From: JBCCMQ01 sp039026235
Lineage (GTDB): Bacteria; Pseudomonadota; Alphaproteobacteria; Rhodobacterales; Rhodobacteraceae
Assembly: GCA_039026235.1 (NCBI GenBank)
Contig: JBCCMQ010000026.1
Location: forward strand, 1-33,892
Direction of reading: 5' to 3'
DNA length: 33,892 bases
The notes under the pieces were generated by a model. The model was not told the origin of the DNA, did no database searches, and was given only the letters and a program-made list of their open reading frames with translations. A program made the translations under genes and the position numbers. Shown one piece after another: positions 24,287 through 33,097 of the stretch. Positions within the stretch are counted from its first letter, which is position 1. Each line of letters opens with the position of its first letter.

Positions 24287-25099
24287 ATGATGCCGCTTGA
24301 ACTCATTGCCCGCGACGGCCACCTGACCGCAAGCCCGGGCGCGCCGGTGCCCGCACTGAAGATTTCCGGTCTCACAGTCTCTTACGGCAGCAAACCCGCG
24401 CTGTTCTCGGTATCGGCAGCGATGCCAGAAGCTAGCATGACAGCGATTGTGGGTCCGAACGGAGCCGGCAAATCGACATTGTTGAAGGCGGCGCTCGGCA
24501 TCGTAAAGCCCCTGGCAGGCAAGACCGAGGTCTTTGGCTTGCCGATGGAACGTGCACGGGGCCGTATCGCCTATGTGCCCCAGCGTGCCAGCGTCGATTG
24601 GGACTTTCCGGCCAGCGCGATGGATGTCGTGCTGATGGGCATGCAAAAAGAACTTGGCCTTCTTGGCCGGGTCCGGCGCCATCACCGCGAACAGGCGCTT
24701 GGCTGTCTTGCTCGCATGGGCATGGAGAAGTTCGCCGATCGTCAGATCGGGCAGCTGTCCGGTGGCCAGCAGCAACGGGTCTTTTTGGCCCGCGCCCTGG
24801 CGCAGAAAGCGGATCTTTATCTGCTTGACGAACCCTTTGCCGGTGTCGATGCGGCGACCGAACGGGCCATCATCGAAGTCCTCAAATCAAAGCGCGCCGA
24901 AGGCAAGACAGTGGTGGCCGTCCACCACGACCTGGCCACAGTGACCGACTACTTCGACCACGTGATGATCGTTAACCTGCGGGCCATAGCCGAAGGACCT
25001 GTTGAAACGGCATTCACATCCGATGCCCTGCAGGCCGCCTATGGCGGTCTTCTGGCCACCGCACAGATCGACCGCCTAGGCCAGGTCGCCGGGCAGTAG
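24287..25099 (+). CDS. Metal ABC transporter ATP-binding protein (TroB/MntB type)
   Basis: The ATPase of the metal importer, 270 residues. Walker A GPNGAGKST is at 56-64, the Q-loop YVPQR near 97-101, the signature LSGGQ at 157-161, and Walker B LLDEPF at 179-184, followed by HHD near 218. The family RAxVDWDFPASAMDVVLMG pattern is typical of manganese/zinc importers. It lies 12 bases after the binding protein and 2 bases before the next permease, so the operon is certain. Confidence 0.95.
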   Translation: MMPLELIARDGHLTASPGAPVPALKISGLTVSYGSKPALFSVSAAMPEASMTAIVGPNGAGKSTLLKAALGIVKPLAGKTEVFGLPMERARGRIAYVPQRASVDWDFPASAMDVVLMGMQKELGLLGRVRRHHREQALGCLARMGMEKFADRQIGQLSGGQQQRVFLARALAQKADLYLLDEPFAGVDAATERAIIEVLKSKRAEGKTVVAVHHDLATVTDYFDHVMIVNLRAIAEGPVETAFTSDALQAAYGGLLATAQIDRLGQVAGQ

Positions 25100-25101
25100 C
25101 C

Positions 25102-26307
25102 ATGCTCTGGCAGGCGCTAAGCCTCCAACTCGGCTACAACGCCACGCTGGTGACCGTCGGTGCCGCGCTTCTCGGGATTGCCGCCGGCGTGACCGGCACA
25201 TTCTTGTTTCTCAGGCGTCGCGCGCTGGTCAGCGATGCCATAAGCCACGCCACCCTTCCGGGGATTGCAATCGCGTTCCTGTTGATGGTCGCATTGGGGG
25301 GCGATGGCCGCGCTCTTCCCGGGCTCTTGGCAGGTTCGGCCGTTTCGGCCGGCCTTGGGTTATTGCTGATCCAGTGGTTGACGCGCCGCACATCGCTTGC
25401 CGAAGACGCCGCCATCGGCGCCGTTCTGTCTGTCTTCTTCGGGTTTGGCGTCGTGCTGCTTACCGTCATCCAAACAAGTCAGCTTGGCCGCCAGGCGGGT
25501 CTTGAGAGCTTTCTTCTGGGCGCGACCGCAGGGATGTTGCGTCAGGACGCGCTTCTGATTGCGATGGGCGGGGCCTTGATCCTGGCTTTGGTGATCCTGC
25601 TGCGCAGGCCCATGACCACGGTGGCCTTCGACACGGAATACGCACGGGCCTCGGGCATGTCCGTCGACAGGATCGATCTTGCGATTATGGGGCTTGTGTT
25701 GGCCGTGACAGTGATTGGTTTGAAAATTGTCGGGCTCGTGCTAATCGTGGCGCTGCTGATCATTCCGCCAGTCACGGCGCGGTTCTGGTCGGAACGCGCT
25801 GGCCGCGTGGCAGTGATCGGTGGCGTTGTCGGGGGTGCGTCGGCCTATCTGGGTGCAGCGTTATCGGCCGTTGTTCCGGATTTACCCACCGGACCGATCA
25901 TCGTGCTGATTGCATTTTCCGCGTTCACACTCTCGCTTTTGCTGGCGCCGGGGCGCGGTGTTCTGGCGGCCTTCGCGCGGCACCGGTCTTTTCAGACCCG
26001 CGTGCACCTGCGCCAGGGGCTGCTGGCGCTGGGCCAGGACCAGCCAATCTATGAACCGCTCACCCTAAGGCTTTTGCGCCGGGCGGGTCTGGCAACCGCC
26101 GACGGCGTGGCAACGCAAGCGGGCCGCGCACGGGCCGCTCGGGCGCTCCGAGATGAAGCACGCTGGCAGATCGCCCGCCAAATGGCGGCGCATGAAGCCG
26201 CGACCACCCACTACGATGGTCTGACACCCATCGAAGAGGTGTTAACCACGGACCAGATTGCGGAAATTGATCGACGGCTTGGCGGACCGACCGAGGCTTT
26301 GACATGA
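25102..26307 (+). CDS. Metal ABC transporter permease with C-terminal DtxR-like tail (TroC/MntC type)
   Basis: Permease of the ABC-3 family, 401 residues. The first ~285 form about eight or nine membrane helices, with the motif DAISHATLPGIAIAF (45-59) and VALLIIPPVTARFWSERAGR (216-235). The remaining ~110 residues are soluble. They include a winged-helix-like stretch LTLRLLRRAGLATADGVATQ followed by helices with ARWQIARQ and PIEEVLTTDQIAEIDRRLGG, resembling DtxR/MntR-family repressor C-terminal regions. Such tails occur on some permeases of this family; sensing of intracellular metal is a hypothesis. It overlaps the next permease by four bases. Confidence 0.93.
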   Translation: MLWQALSLQLGYNATLVTVGAALLGIAAGVTGTFLFLRRRALVSDAISHATLPGIAIAFLLMVALGGDGRALPGLLAGSAVSAGLGLLLIQWLTRRTSLAEDAAIGAVLSVFFGFGVVLLTVIQTSQLGRQAGLESFLLGATAGMLRQDALLIAMGGALILALVILLRRPMTTVAFDTEYARASGMSVDRIDLAIMGLVLAVTVIGLKIVGLVLIVALLIIPPVTARFWSERAGRVAVIGGVVGGASAYLGAALSAVVPDLPTGPIIVLIAFSAFTLSLLLAPGRGVLAAFARHRSFQTRVHLRQGLLALGQDQPIYEPLTLRLLRRAGLATADGVATQAGRARAARALRDEARWQIARQMAAHEAATTHYDGLTPIEEVLTTDQIAEIDRRLGGPTEALT

Positions 26308-27239
26308 GCGTCTGGTCAGGATCTGAATTTGTCGCGCTGTCGTTGCCGCCCCTTTTGATCGGCACTTTGGCAGCGGTCGCTTGCACACTTCCCGGCAACT
26401 TCCTTGTCCTGCGCCGCCAAGCGCTTATTGGCGATGCCATCAGCCACGTGGTGCTACCCGGTATCGTTGCTGCCTTCCTAATCACGGGCCAAGTCGCCAC
26501 ATGGCCCATGATGATGGGCGCAGGCGGTGCGGCACTGATCGCCGTTGGCCTGATTGAACTGGTCCAGCGCCTTGGTCGGATCGAGCCCGGCGCGGCGATG
26601 GGTGTCGTCTTTACCGCGCTATTTGCGGCGGGCGTTTTGCTTTTGGAGCTGTCGGACACTTCCGGCGTTCATCTGGACGTCGACCATGCGCTCTACGGCA
26701 ATCTTGAAAGCCTGATCTGGCTTGACGCGGCGGGCTGGCAGTCGATTGTCGATCCAGTAGCGCTTTCCACCCTGCCGCCAGAGTTGCCCCGGATCGCCCT
26801 TGTCACCTTGGTGATCAGCGTGCTGACCTGGGTCTTTTGGCGGCCGCTGAAGATCTCGACCTTCGATGAGAGCTTCGCCCGCACGTCCGGCTTTCCCGTG
26901 ACAGCTGTAAGCATGGGACTTGTCATATCCGCCGCTCTGGCAGCGGTTGCGGCTTTCGATGCCGTGGGTTCGATCATCGTAATTGCCATGTTCATCTGTC
27001 CACCCGCCGCTGCGCGCCTCATTGCCCCAAGCCTTGAACGCCAGGTTGCGCTGAGCATCGTCTTTGCCTGTATCTCTGCCGTTGCCGGTTACATGATCGC
27101 GGGCTATGGCCCGCTGCTCTTGGGCAGCCCCAATGCGGTAAGCGCGGCTGGAATGATAGCCACCACCTCGGGCCTTGTTCTCGGCTTTGCGGTCGCGGTT
27201 TCACTGCGCCGTCAGTCGCGAGGCCGCCAGACCGCCTGA
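26304..27239 (+). CDS. Metal ABC transporter permease, second (TroD/MntD type)
   Basis: Second ABC-3 family permease, 311 residues, with about eight membrane helices. The coupling-type motif DAISHVVLPGIVAAFLI appears near 48-64, and the later helices have IAMFICPPAAARLIAPSLERQ. It lacks the DtxR-like tail of its partner. Two distinct permeases fit the TroCD (rather than the single-permease ZnuB) type. It starts by an ATGA overlap with the previous gene and ends 65 bases before glpK, without an obvious terminator. Confidence 0.93.
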   Translation: MSVWSGSEFVALSLPPLLIGTLAAVACTLPGNFLVLRRQALIGDAISHVVLPGIVAAFLITGQVATWPMMMGAGGAALIAVGLIELVQRLGRIEPGAAMGVVFTALFAAGVLLLELSDTSGVHLDVDHALYGNLESLIWLDAAGWQSIVDPVALSTLPPELPRIALVTLVISVLTWVFWRPLKISTFDESFARTSGFPVTAVSMGLVISAALAAVAAFDAVGSIIVIAMFICPPAAARLIAPSLERQVALSIVFACISAVAGYMIAGYGPLLLGSPNAVSAAGMIATTSGLVLGFAVAVSLRRQSRGRQTA

Positions 27240-27304
27240 TCAGCATCCCGGTTGCGCGGAACACCCGGCGCTGTAGGGTGTCCGAAAAAAGCGGGAGGGC
27301 ACAA

Positions 27305-28792
27305 ATGACCTTAGTGCTGGCAATTGATCAGGGCACGACATCCAGCCGGGCGATGATCTTTGACGAAAAGCGTGCCATAGCGGCGGTCGCTCAACAAGAA
27401 TTTCCGCAGCATTTTCCGGCGTCGGGCTGGGTTGAGCATGACCCAGCGGATCTTTGGGCCACAACCGCATCGGTCTGCCGCGCCGCGATCGAACGCGCGG
27501 GCGCGCGTCCCGGAGATATTGCCGCAATCGGCATCACAAACCAGCGCGAAACGGTGGTCGTCTGGGACAAGGAGACGGGCAAACCTGTCCATAACGCAAT
27601 CGTCTGGCAGGATCGGCGCACCGCTGACATGTGTCAGAGGCTGAAGGCGGATGGTCACGAGCCTATGGTGACGGAAAAGACCGGGCTTCTGCTTGATCCC
27701 TATTTTTCCGGCACCAAGCTTGCCTGGATTCTCGACAATGTCGAAGGCGCACGCGCCCGGGCGGCCGCCGGCGAGCTGCTTTTCGGCACGGTCGACACAT
27801 GGCTGATCTGGAACCTGACCGGCGGGGCGATGCATGTCACCGACGCAACGAACGCCGCGCGCACGCTTCTTTACGATATCGGCTTGGGCAAATGGTCGCC
27901 GGAGATTGCAGAGCTTTTGGGCATCCCGCTGTCGATGTTGCCAGAGGTGCGTGACTGCGCCGCCGATTTTGGGATGACCCGGGCGGAGCTGTTCGGACGG
28001 CCCTTGCCGATCCTTGGTGTCGCAGGCGACCAACAGGCGGCCACCCTTGGTCAGGCATGCTTCAAGCCGGGCATGATGAAATCGACCTATGGCACCGGTT
28101 GCTTTGCCCTTCTGAACACCGGCCCGTCACTGGTGCGGTCCCAAAACCGCCTGCTTGGCACGATCGCCTATCAGCTTGATGGAGAGGTTACCTACGCGCT
28201 CGAAGGATCGATTTTCATTGCCGGTGCAGTTGTCCAATGGCTGCGCGACGGCCTGAAGATCATTCGCGAAGCACCTGAGACGCAGCCCCTCGCCGAGGCT
28301 GCGGACACACAACAGGATCTCATTCTAGTTCCGGCCTTTACGGGCCTTGGCGCACCGCATTGGGATGCCGAAGCCCGCGGCGCGATCTTCGGACTGACGC
28401 GGAACTCCGGCCCTGCCGAGTTTGCCCGCGCGGCATTGGAGTCCGTGGCCTTCCAGACCCGCGATCTGCTGGAAGCGATGCATGCAGATTATGTGCCCAG
28501 CGGGGACCGCGGCATCCTGCGGGTCGACGGCGGCATGAGCGCGAGCGATTGGACCATGCAGTTCTTAGCCGACATCATCGGGGCGCAGGTCGACCGCCCA
28601 GAAGTGCTCGAGACGACCGCACTCGGGGCCGCCTGGCTGGCTGGAATGCGTGCTGGTGTCTATCCGGACATGGAAACGGTCGAACAGGATTGGGCGCTTG
28701 AGCGGCGCTTTTCGCCGGAGAGATCGGACGATTGGCGCGACCGACGATATGGCGACTGGAAGCGCGCGGTCTCGGCAACCATGGCGGTCTAG
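27305..28792 (+). CDS. glpK: Glycerol kinase
   Basis: FGGY-family kinase that phosphorylates glycerol to glycerol-3-phosphate. The 495-residue protein starts MTLVLAIDQGTTSSRAMIFD, includes WQDRRTADMC and LDPYFSGTKLAWILDN, and has the ATP-site KSTYGTGCFALLNTG and VDGGMSASDWTMQF. The ATG at 27305 follows GGGAGG (27293-27298), so nine in-frame upstream codons are rejected. No glpF, glpD or glpR is adjacent, so it is a lone glycerol gene here. It converges on the AraC-family gene; their TAG stops share one CTAG. Confidence 0.97.
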   Translation: MTLVLAIDQGTTSSRAMIFDEKRAIAAVAQQEFPQHFPASGWVEHDPADLWATTASVCRAAIERAGARPGDIAAIGITNQRETVVVWDKETGKPVHNAIVWQDRRTADMCQRLKADGHEPMVTEKTGLLLDPYFSGTKLAWILDNVEGARARAAAGELLFGTVDTWLIWNLTGGAMHVTDATNAARTLLYDIGLGKWSPEIAELLGIPLSMLPEVRDCAADFGMTRAELFGRPLPILGVAGDQQAATLGQACFKPGMMKSTYGTGCFALLNTGPSLVRSQNRLLGTIAYQLDGEVTYALEGSIFIAGAVVQWLRDGLKIIREAPETQPLAEAADTQQDLILVPAFTGLGAPHWDAEARGAIFGLTRNSGPAEFARAALESVAFQTRDLLEAMHADYVPSGDRGILRVDGGMSASDWTMQFLADIIGAQVDRPEVLETTALGAAWLAGMRAGVYPDMETVEQDWALERRFSPERSDDWRDRRYGDWKRAVSATMAV

Positions 28793-29643
28793 GACGGTCG
28801 TACGGCGGCTGCCGGATGAACCGGTCCCCGTGCTTTGCGATAGGCGCGCGGGGTTACCCCATAATGGCGCCGGAAAAGACCGTGGAAGTGGCTGAGGTTT
28901 TCGATCCCGCAAAGAGCGGCAATCTCAGATATGGAATGGTCCGAACGACCAAGTTCCATGGCGGCGTATTCCATCCTCAAGCGATTGACGTAAGCCGAAG
29001 GCGAAAGCCCCAGAAACGTCCGTGCGGTCCGGCAAACGTGTTCGTGGCTGCGTCCAGCGGCCTCGACAAACCCTGTCGCACCGCGGCGAAAGACCCGGGG
29101 TTCGCGTGCCGCTTCGCAGGCCCGAAGCAACCAGTCGGGCGCGCGCCCGGTCCCGCTCAACGCAAGTCCGGCGACACGAAGCATAATGGTTAGCAGAAAT
29201 TCTTCGATACGGATCAGGGCACGCAGACTGGTCTGCAGCTCTAGCGCGGTGTTGATCGCCCTTTCGCGCTGGGGCCCGATCAGAACCAGCGTTTCCGGTT
29301 CAGGCCCGGGCTTCCAGAAAAAACGGGCGCCAAGATCGGCGCCATACCGAGCCGCCAGATGATCGGCCGTTTCAGCCCGAAAGGCGATATTGATGATCTG
29401 GCAGTCCGCAGCGACTGGGATCAGAGTGTGAACGTCATCGGGCCGAATGAAAACCAGGGCGCCGGACGGCAAATGCACTGCTCCACCGTTGATCTGGTGT
29501 AGCAATTCCCCCCGCTCGACCAGCAGAACCTCAAAGAAATCGTGGCAGTGCAGCGACCCCCCCGCGCCGATCGTCTTGCGCACGAAGGCAAACGCATCGG
29601 TCGGGCCAAGATAGCTATCGCACCTGAGTCGCATTGCCGGCAT
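28789..29643 (-). CDS. AraC family transcriptional regulator
   Basis: A 284-residue DNA-binding regulator. The N-terminal cupin-like sensing domain (~1-130) has LHCHDFFEVLLVERGELLHQINGG, an arabinose-binding-like cupin signature. The C-terminal AraC/XylS DNA-binding domain (~175-275) has HVCRTARTFLGLSPSAYVNRLRMEYA and ISEIAALCGIENLSHFHGLFRRHYG, the two helix-turn-helix motifs. It is transcribed divergently from the PhyH gene across 140 AT-richer bases, so it most likely regulates the PhyH-to-ABC genes. The ligand is unknown. Confidence 0.93.
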   Translation of the reverse strand: MPAMRLRCDSYLGPTDAFAFVRKTIGAGGSLHCHDFFEVLLVERGELLHQINGGAVHLPSGALVFIRPDDVHTLIPVAADCQIINIAFRAETADHLAARYGADLGARFFWKPGPEPETLVLIGPQRERAINTALELQTSLRALIRIEEFLLTIMLRVAGLALSGTGRAPDWLLRACEAAREPRVFRRGATGFVEAAGRSHEHVCRTARTFLGLSPSAYVNRLRMEYAAMELGRSDHSISEIAALCGIENLSHFHGLFRRHYGVTPRAYRKARGPVHPAAAVRPS

Positions 29644-29783
29644 GCGCGGGTCCCTGCGCTAAGTTGATCAAAAACACCGAGTTGGACAAAAGAAACATCA
29701 ATTTAGCACATAAATTTGTCAAGACGCGGCGTGCAAGGGGGCCGTCAAGGCGCATAGGCTGACCGAAACCAAGGACACCACCA
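29644..29783. promoter_or_regulatory. Divergent AraC-family / PhyH control region
   Basis: A 140-base region noticeably AT-rich between 29661 and 29722. It contains TTGATCAA (29664-29671), an inverted repeat AATTTA-gcaca-TAAATT at 29700-29716, and a minus-strand TTGACA (29722-29717). No clean -10 could be paired with that -35. AAGGA at 29771-29775 serves the PhyH start. It is probably the operator region of the regulator. Confidence 0.5.
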
Positions 29784-30614
29784 ATGCTCGCCGACGCCGA
29801 AGATCTTGCTTTTCGCCCCGTCGAGACGGCGCATCCTATGCGCCTGTCGCAGGCCGACATAGCGCACTACAACCGCGAGGGTTTCGTTCAGCCTTTTGAT
29901 GTATTCGGCGCCAGCGAACTCGTTGGGCTGAGGTCGTACATCGATGGCCTGATGCAGGCCATGGGCACAGGCGCCTCCTATGGCATCAACTGCTACCAGG
30001 CCCGACTGGCGGGGCTTTGGGACATCGCGACAGACGCGCGCATCCTCGATCACGTCCAGGACATCATTGGGCCCGATATCCTTTGCTGGGCCAGCGCGGT
30101 CTTGTCAAAAAAACCGCAAGACCCACGCGCGGTACCCTGGCACCAGGATGCATCCTTCTGGAAGCTGTCCCCTGCGCGAACGGTCACGGTCTGGTTGGCC
30201 ATAGATGACGCAGATGCCGAAAATTCGGCTATGCGTTTTATTCCAAGAAGCCATGACAAGGGCGCTCTTCGAACCCGTACTTCCGGCGAAAACGCGGTCT
30301 TTCACATTGAAACGGATGGCGCCGAGGACATGGGCACGCCGTTCACCAATGCGCTTAAGGCTGGACAGATTTCACTTCACGCAGACATGCTGGTCCACGG
30401 CTCGCTGGGAAATGCATCCAACCGCCGCCGCTGTGGCCTGACCCTTCGCTACTGCCCGCCTTCTGTGCGCATCACCGATGCGGAGTGGGCCCAGGGCGTC
30501 GAAGCAATTCTGTGTCGTGGCAGCGATCCAACGGGCCATTGGAAGCATCACGCGCGACCGCAAAATGACGACATCAACGCAACCACGAGCCCCCGGAACC
30601 TAGGAACGAATTAG
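29784..30614 (+). CDS. Phytanoyl-CoA dioxygenase (PhyH) family protein
   Basis: Fe(II)/2-oxoglutarate oxygenase of 276 residues. The metal triad is H120 and D122 in PWHQDASFW plus H205 in HADMLVHGSLGN; R215-R216 in SNRRRCGLTLRY likely binds 2-oxoglutarate. IIGPDILCWASAVLSKKP precedes the HxD, as in the family. These are true catalytic residues, so it should be active; the substrate is unknown, as PhyH proteins hydroxylate many metabolites. AAGGA lies 8 bases before the ATG. It starts a plus-strand set with a lactamase-fold protein and an ABC transporter. Confidence 0.9.
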   Translation: MLADAEDLAFRPVETAHPMRLSQADIAHYNREGFVQPFDVFGASELVGLRSYIDGLMQAMGTGASYGINCYQARLAGLWDIATDARILDHVQDIIGPDILCWASAVLSKKPQDPRAVPWHQDASFWKLSPARTVTVWLAIDDADAENSAMRFIPRSHDKGALRTRTSGENAVFHIETDGAEDMGTPFTNALKAGQISLHADMLVHGSLGNASNRRRCGLTLRYCPPSVRITDAEWAQGVEAILCRGSDPTGHWKHHARPQNDDINATTSPRNLGTN

Positions 30615-30623
30615 GACGACCAC

Positions 30624-31304
30624 TTGAAGATCAAATGGTATGGCCACGCGGCCTTTCGGCTGACGCCAGAAGACGGACCGACCGTCATAACTGACCCGTA
30701 CACGCCCGAAGAGATTGGGTATGCGCCCATCGGTGAAACAGCCGATCTGGTCATCGTGTCGTCCGACGATGACAGCGCCCATTGCCGTGCCGACCTGATC
30801 GCTGGAAACCCGGCCGTGCTGAATGCTCTGACGGTCGCCGTGTCGGGTGGCAAGGCAGAAGCCGCGGGGCTCGCCGTATCGGCCGTGGAAGCGGCGGAAT
30901 GGGACCATCACCCGACCCATGAGGTGCCGGGCCAAAACGGGATGTACCGCTTCGAACTCGACGGGATCTCGGTTGCGCACATGGGCGATGTGGGCAACCC
31001 GCTGACCGAGGCCCAAGCTTCGTTTTTCGAAGGGGTCGACGTTCTGCTGGCGCTCGCAGGCGGCTATCTGACCATCGAGTTGCCCGATCTGATGGACGTC
31101 ATTCGGCGCGCCAAGCCTAAGATCATCATTCCGATGCACTTTCGGACACTTACCTACAAGCCGCGCAACACGATGTGGATCCAGAGCTTTCTGGATCATT
31201 TTGACGACGATCAGGTCGATTTTGCGTGCCATTACGAGACCGAGATAAAAAAAGAGACTTTGCCGCAGGACACGCGCGTTCTGGTTTTGGACCATGTGCG
31301 CTAA
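30624..31304 (+). CDS. Metallo-beta-lactamase-fold protein with altered metal motif
   Basis: The 226-residue product resembles the UPF0173/UlaG-type lactamase-fold hydrolases. Residues H8 (WYGHAAF), D24 (ITDPYTPEE), AHMGDVG (about 115-121) and IPMHFRT (about 173) keep several possible metal ligands. The canonical HxHxDH, expected after a VS, is replaced by SSDDDSAH at 46-53, leaving H53 only. Activity may be different or lost; this motif may mark a distinct subfamily. The start is TTG at 30624, with AGGA (30613-30616) overlapping the PhyH stop TAG, so the genes are translationally coupled. Confidence 0.82.
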   Translation: MKIKWYGHAAFRLTPEDGPTVITDPYTPEEIGYAPIGETADLVIVSSDDDSAHCRADLIAGNPAVLNALTVAVSGGKAEAAGLAVSAVEAAEWDHHPTHEVPGQNGMYRFELDGISVAHMGDVGNPLTEAQASFFEGVDVLLALAGGYLTIELPDLMDVIRRAKPKIIIPMHFRTLTYKPRNTMWIQSFLDHFDDDQVDFACHYETEIKKETLPQDTRVLVLDHVR

Positions 31305-31340
31305 CATGCGGAAATGACCGGGTCACACAGGGAGGATTAT

Positions 31341-33071
31341 ATGACCTTGAGATCAAACTTCATGCTGGCCACTGCGCTTACGGCGGTCATGGCCCATGGC
31401 GCCTTCGCCCAGGATGTGGCGCGGGAAGACACCGTAATTTTCGACCTTGACCGGACTATCAAGGACCCCGAGAATTTCAACTGGTTTACGCCAGGAACCA
31501 AACGGATGCACGGCGCCCACCAAGCCATGTGGGAGCCGCTATTTATTCTGAATTATTCAACCGGCAATATCGACCCGTGGCTCGCCACAGGCTTCGAGGG
31601 CAACGACAGCAGCGATGAGTTCACAATTTCGCTGCGCGAAGGTGTCGAATGGTCCGACGGCGAAGCTTTCAACGCCGACGATGTCGTTTTCACGGTCAAC
31701 ATGGCCCTCTCGAATGAAGAGATTTCAAGCCGCGAAGCGTCAACGATCCGCGCCCAGGTCGCATCGGTTGAGAAAGTCGATGATCTGACCGTGAAACTGA
31801 CGCTTAACGCGCCCAATCCAAGGTTTATCGTCGAGAACTTCGGCGTGCGGATCTTCGGGTCATTCCTGATCATGCCTGAACACGTCTGGGACGGGCAGGA
31901 CCCGGCCACATTTGCGTTCTTTCCGCCCATCGGCACCGGCCCCTACACCTACACGTCCTCAGGGACCAACCGCGCGATTTGGGACCGCAACGATGACTGG
32001 TGGGGGGCAAAGACCGGGTTTGAGGATCTGCCAGAGCCCCAGCGCCTGATCTGGCTGGAATCGGGCGGCGAAGAAAGCCGGGCGCAGTTGATGGCGACGA
32101 ACCAGATGGATGCCGCCCAGAATGTCACCGTCGGCACATTCGTCGCGATTCAGGCGCAGAATCCCAAGGTGATCGCATGGTACGACGACTATCCGTTTGC
32201 ATCGGCAGACCCATGCGCCCGTCAGCTTGAGATCAACACGACGGTCGCACCCTGGGACAGTGCGAATATGCGCAAGGCCGTCGCAACGATCATTGATCGC
32301 ACGCAGATCGTGAATGTGGCCGCCGAGGGCGCGACACTTCCGTCCGAGACGATGTTCGCGGCCTATGGTTCCATGGCGCCTTACATTGAGGCGGTAAAGG
32401 CTGCTGGTCTTGGTCTGTCATCGACCGGAGATGTTGCGGCGGGTCAGGCCCTGATCGAGGGCGAAGGCTGGACCAAGGGTGGCGACGGCATCTACGAGAA
32501 AGATGGCGAGCAACTGTCCGTGGATATTCACGTGAATTCCGCCTCGACGGAATACACCCGGACGATTGACGTCGTGGTCGAGCAGCTGAACCGAGCCGGT
32601 ATCGCCGCCAAGGCAGTCCCGGTCGAAAACGGGGTATTCTGGGGCGAAGTGCTGCCTTTCGGGTCCTATGAGATGTCCTATTCATGGCTGAGCTGCGGGT
32701 CGGTGAACGAACCCTGGGCATCCATGGGTCGCTATACCGTCAAGGACGTGGTCCCCGTGGGTGAAAGAAGCCCCGGCTTTAACAACACGTCGCGCTGGAA
32801 CGACGACAACGCGGCCAAGTACTCTGAGATTGTCGACCAGATGGCCAATCTGCCCCTAGGCGATGCCACGTTGCCGACACTTGTGGCGGAAGCCTACCAA
32901 TATCTCGATGCGGGCACGCCGTTCATTCCACTTGTGCAATCGGCCAAGCTGCTGCCGATGAACACGACCTATTGGACCGGCTGGCCAACGGCTGAGAACG
33001 ACTACAACCATCCGTTCTTCTGGTGGAACCACACCCACCAGATTATCCACAATCTGGAGAAGGCCAACTGA
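31341..33071 (+). CDS. Peptide/nickel-type ABC transporter substrate-binding protein (SBP_bac_5)
   Basis: Periplasmic binding protein of 576 residues in family 5 (DppA/OppA-like). It has a Sec signal peptide (FMLATALTAVMAHGAFA, cleavage AFA/QD), WEPLFILNYSTGNIDPWLATGF, the family hallmark FTISLREGVEWSDGEAFNADDV (start of region), and IGTGPYTYTSSG. It starts at 31341 behind GGGAGG (31330-31335), so nine upstream in-frame codons are rejected. Related proteins carry peptides, nickel, opines or sugars; the ligand cannot be told here. It follows the lactamase-fold gene by 36 bases. Permease genes follow after the interruption at 33072-33743. Confidence 0.93.
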   Translation: MTLRSNFMLATALTAVMAHGAFAQDVAREDTVIFDLDRTIKDPENFNWFTPGTKRMHGAHQAMWEPLFILNYSTGNIDPWLATGFEGNDSSDEFTISLREGVEWSDGEAFNADDVVFTVNMALSNEEISSREASTIRAQVASVEKVDDLTVKLTLNAPNPRFIVENFGVRIFGSFLIMPEHVWDGQDPATFAFFPPIGTGPYTYTSSGTNRAIWDRNDDWWGAKTGFEDLPEPQRLIWLESGGEESRAQLMATNQMDAAQNVTVGTFVAIQAQNPKVIAWYDDYPFASADPCARQLEINTTVAPWDSANMRKAVATIIDRTQIVNVAAEGATLPSETMFAAYGSMAPYIEAVKAAGLGLSSTGDVAAGQALIEGEGWTKGGDGIYEKDGEQLSVDIHVNSASTEYTRTIDVVVEQLNRAGIAAKAVPVENGVFWGEVLPFGSYEMSYSWLSCGSVNEPWASMGRYTVKDVVPVGERSPGFNNTSRWNDDNAAKYSEIVDQMANLPLGDATLPTLVAEAYQYLDAGTPFIPLVQSAKLLPMNTTYWTGWPTAENDYNHPFFWWNHTHQIIHNLEKAN

Positions 33072-33097
33072 TGAGCGATAGAGCACCAGGTGCCTGA
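33071..33097 (+). other. Eight-codon ORF overlapping the binding-protein stop
   Basis: TGATG at 33069-33073 joins the stop of the binding-protein gene to an ATG; the frame MSDRAPGA ends at TGA 33095-33097. This is the geometry of a coupled next gene, so it may be the truncated start of a lost gene or chance. Confidence 0.2.
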
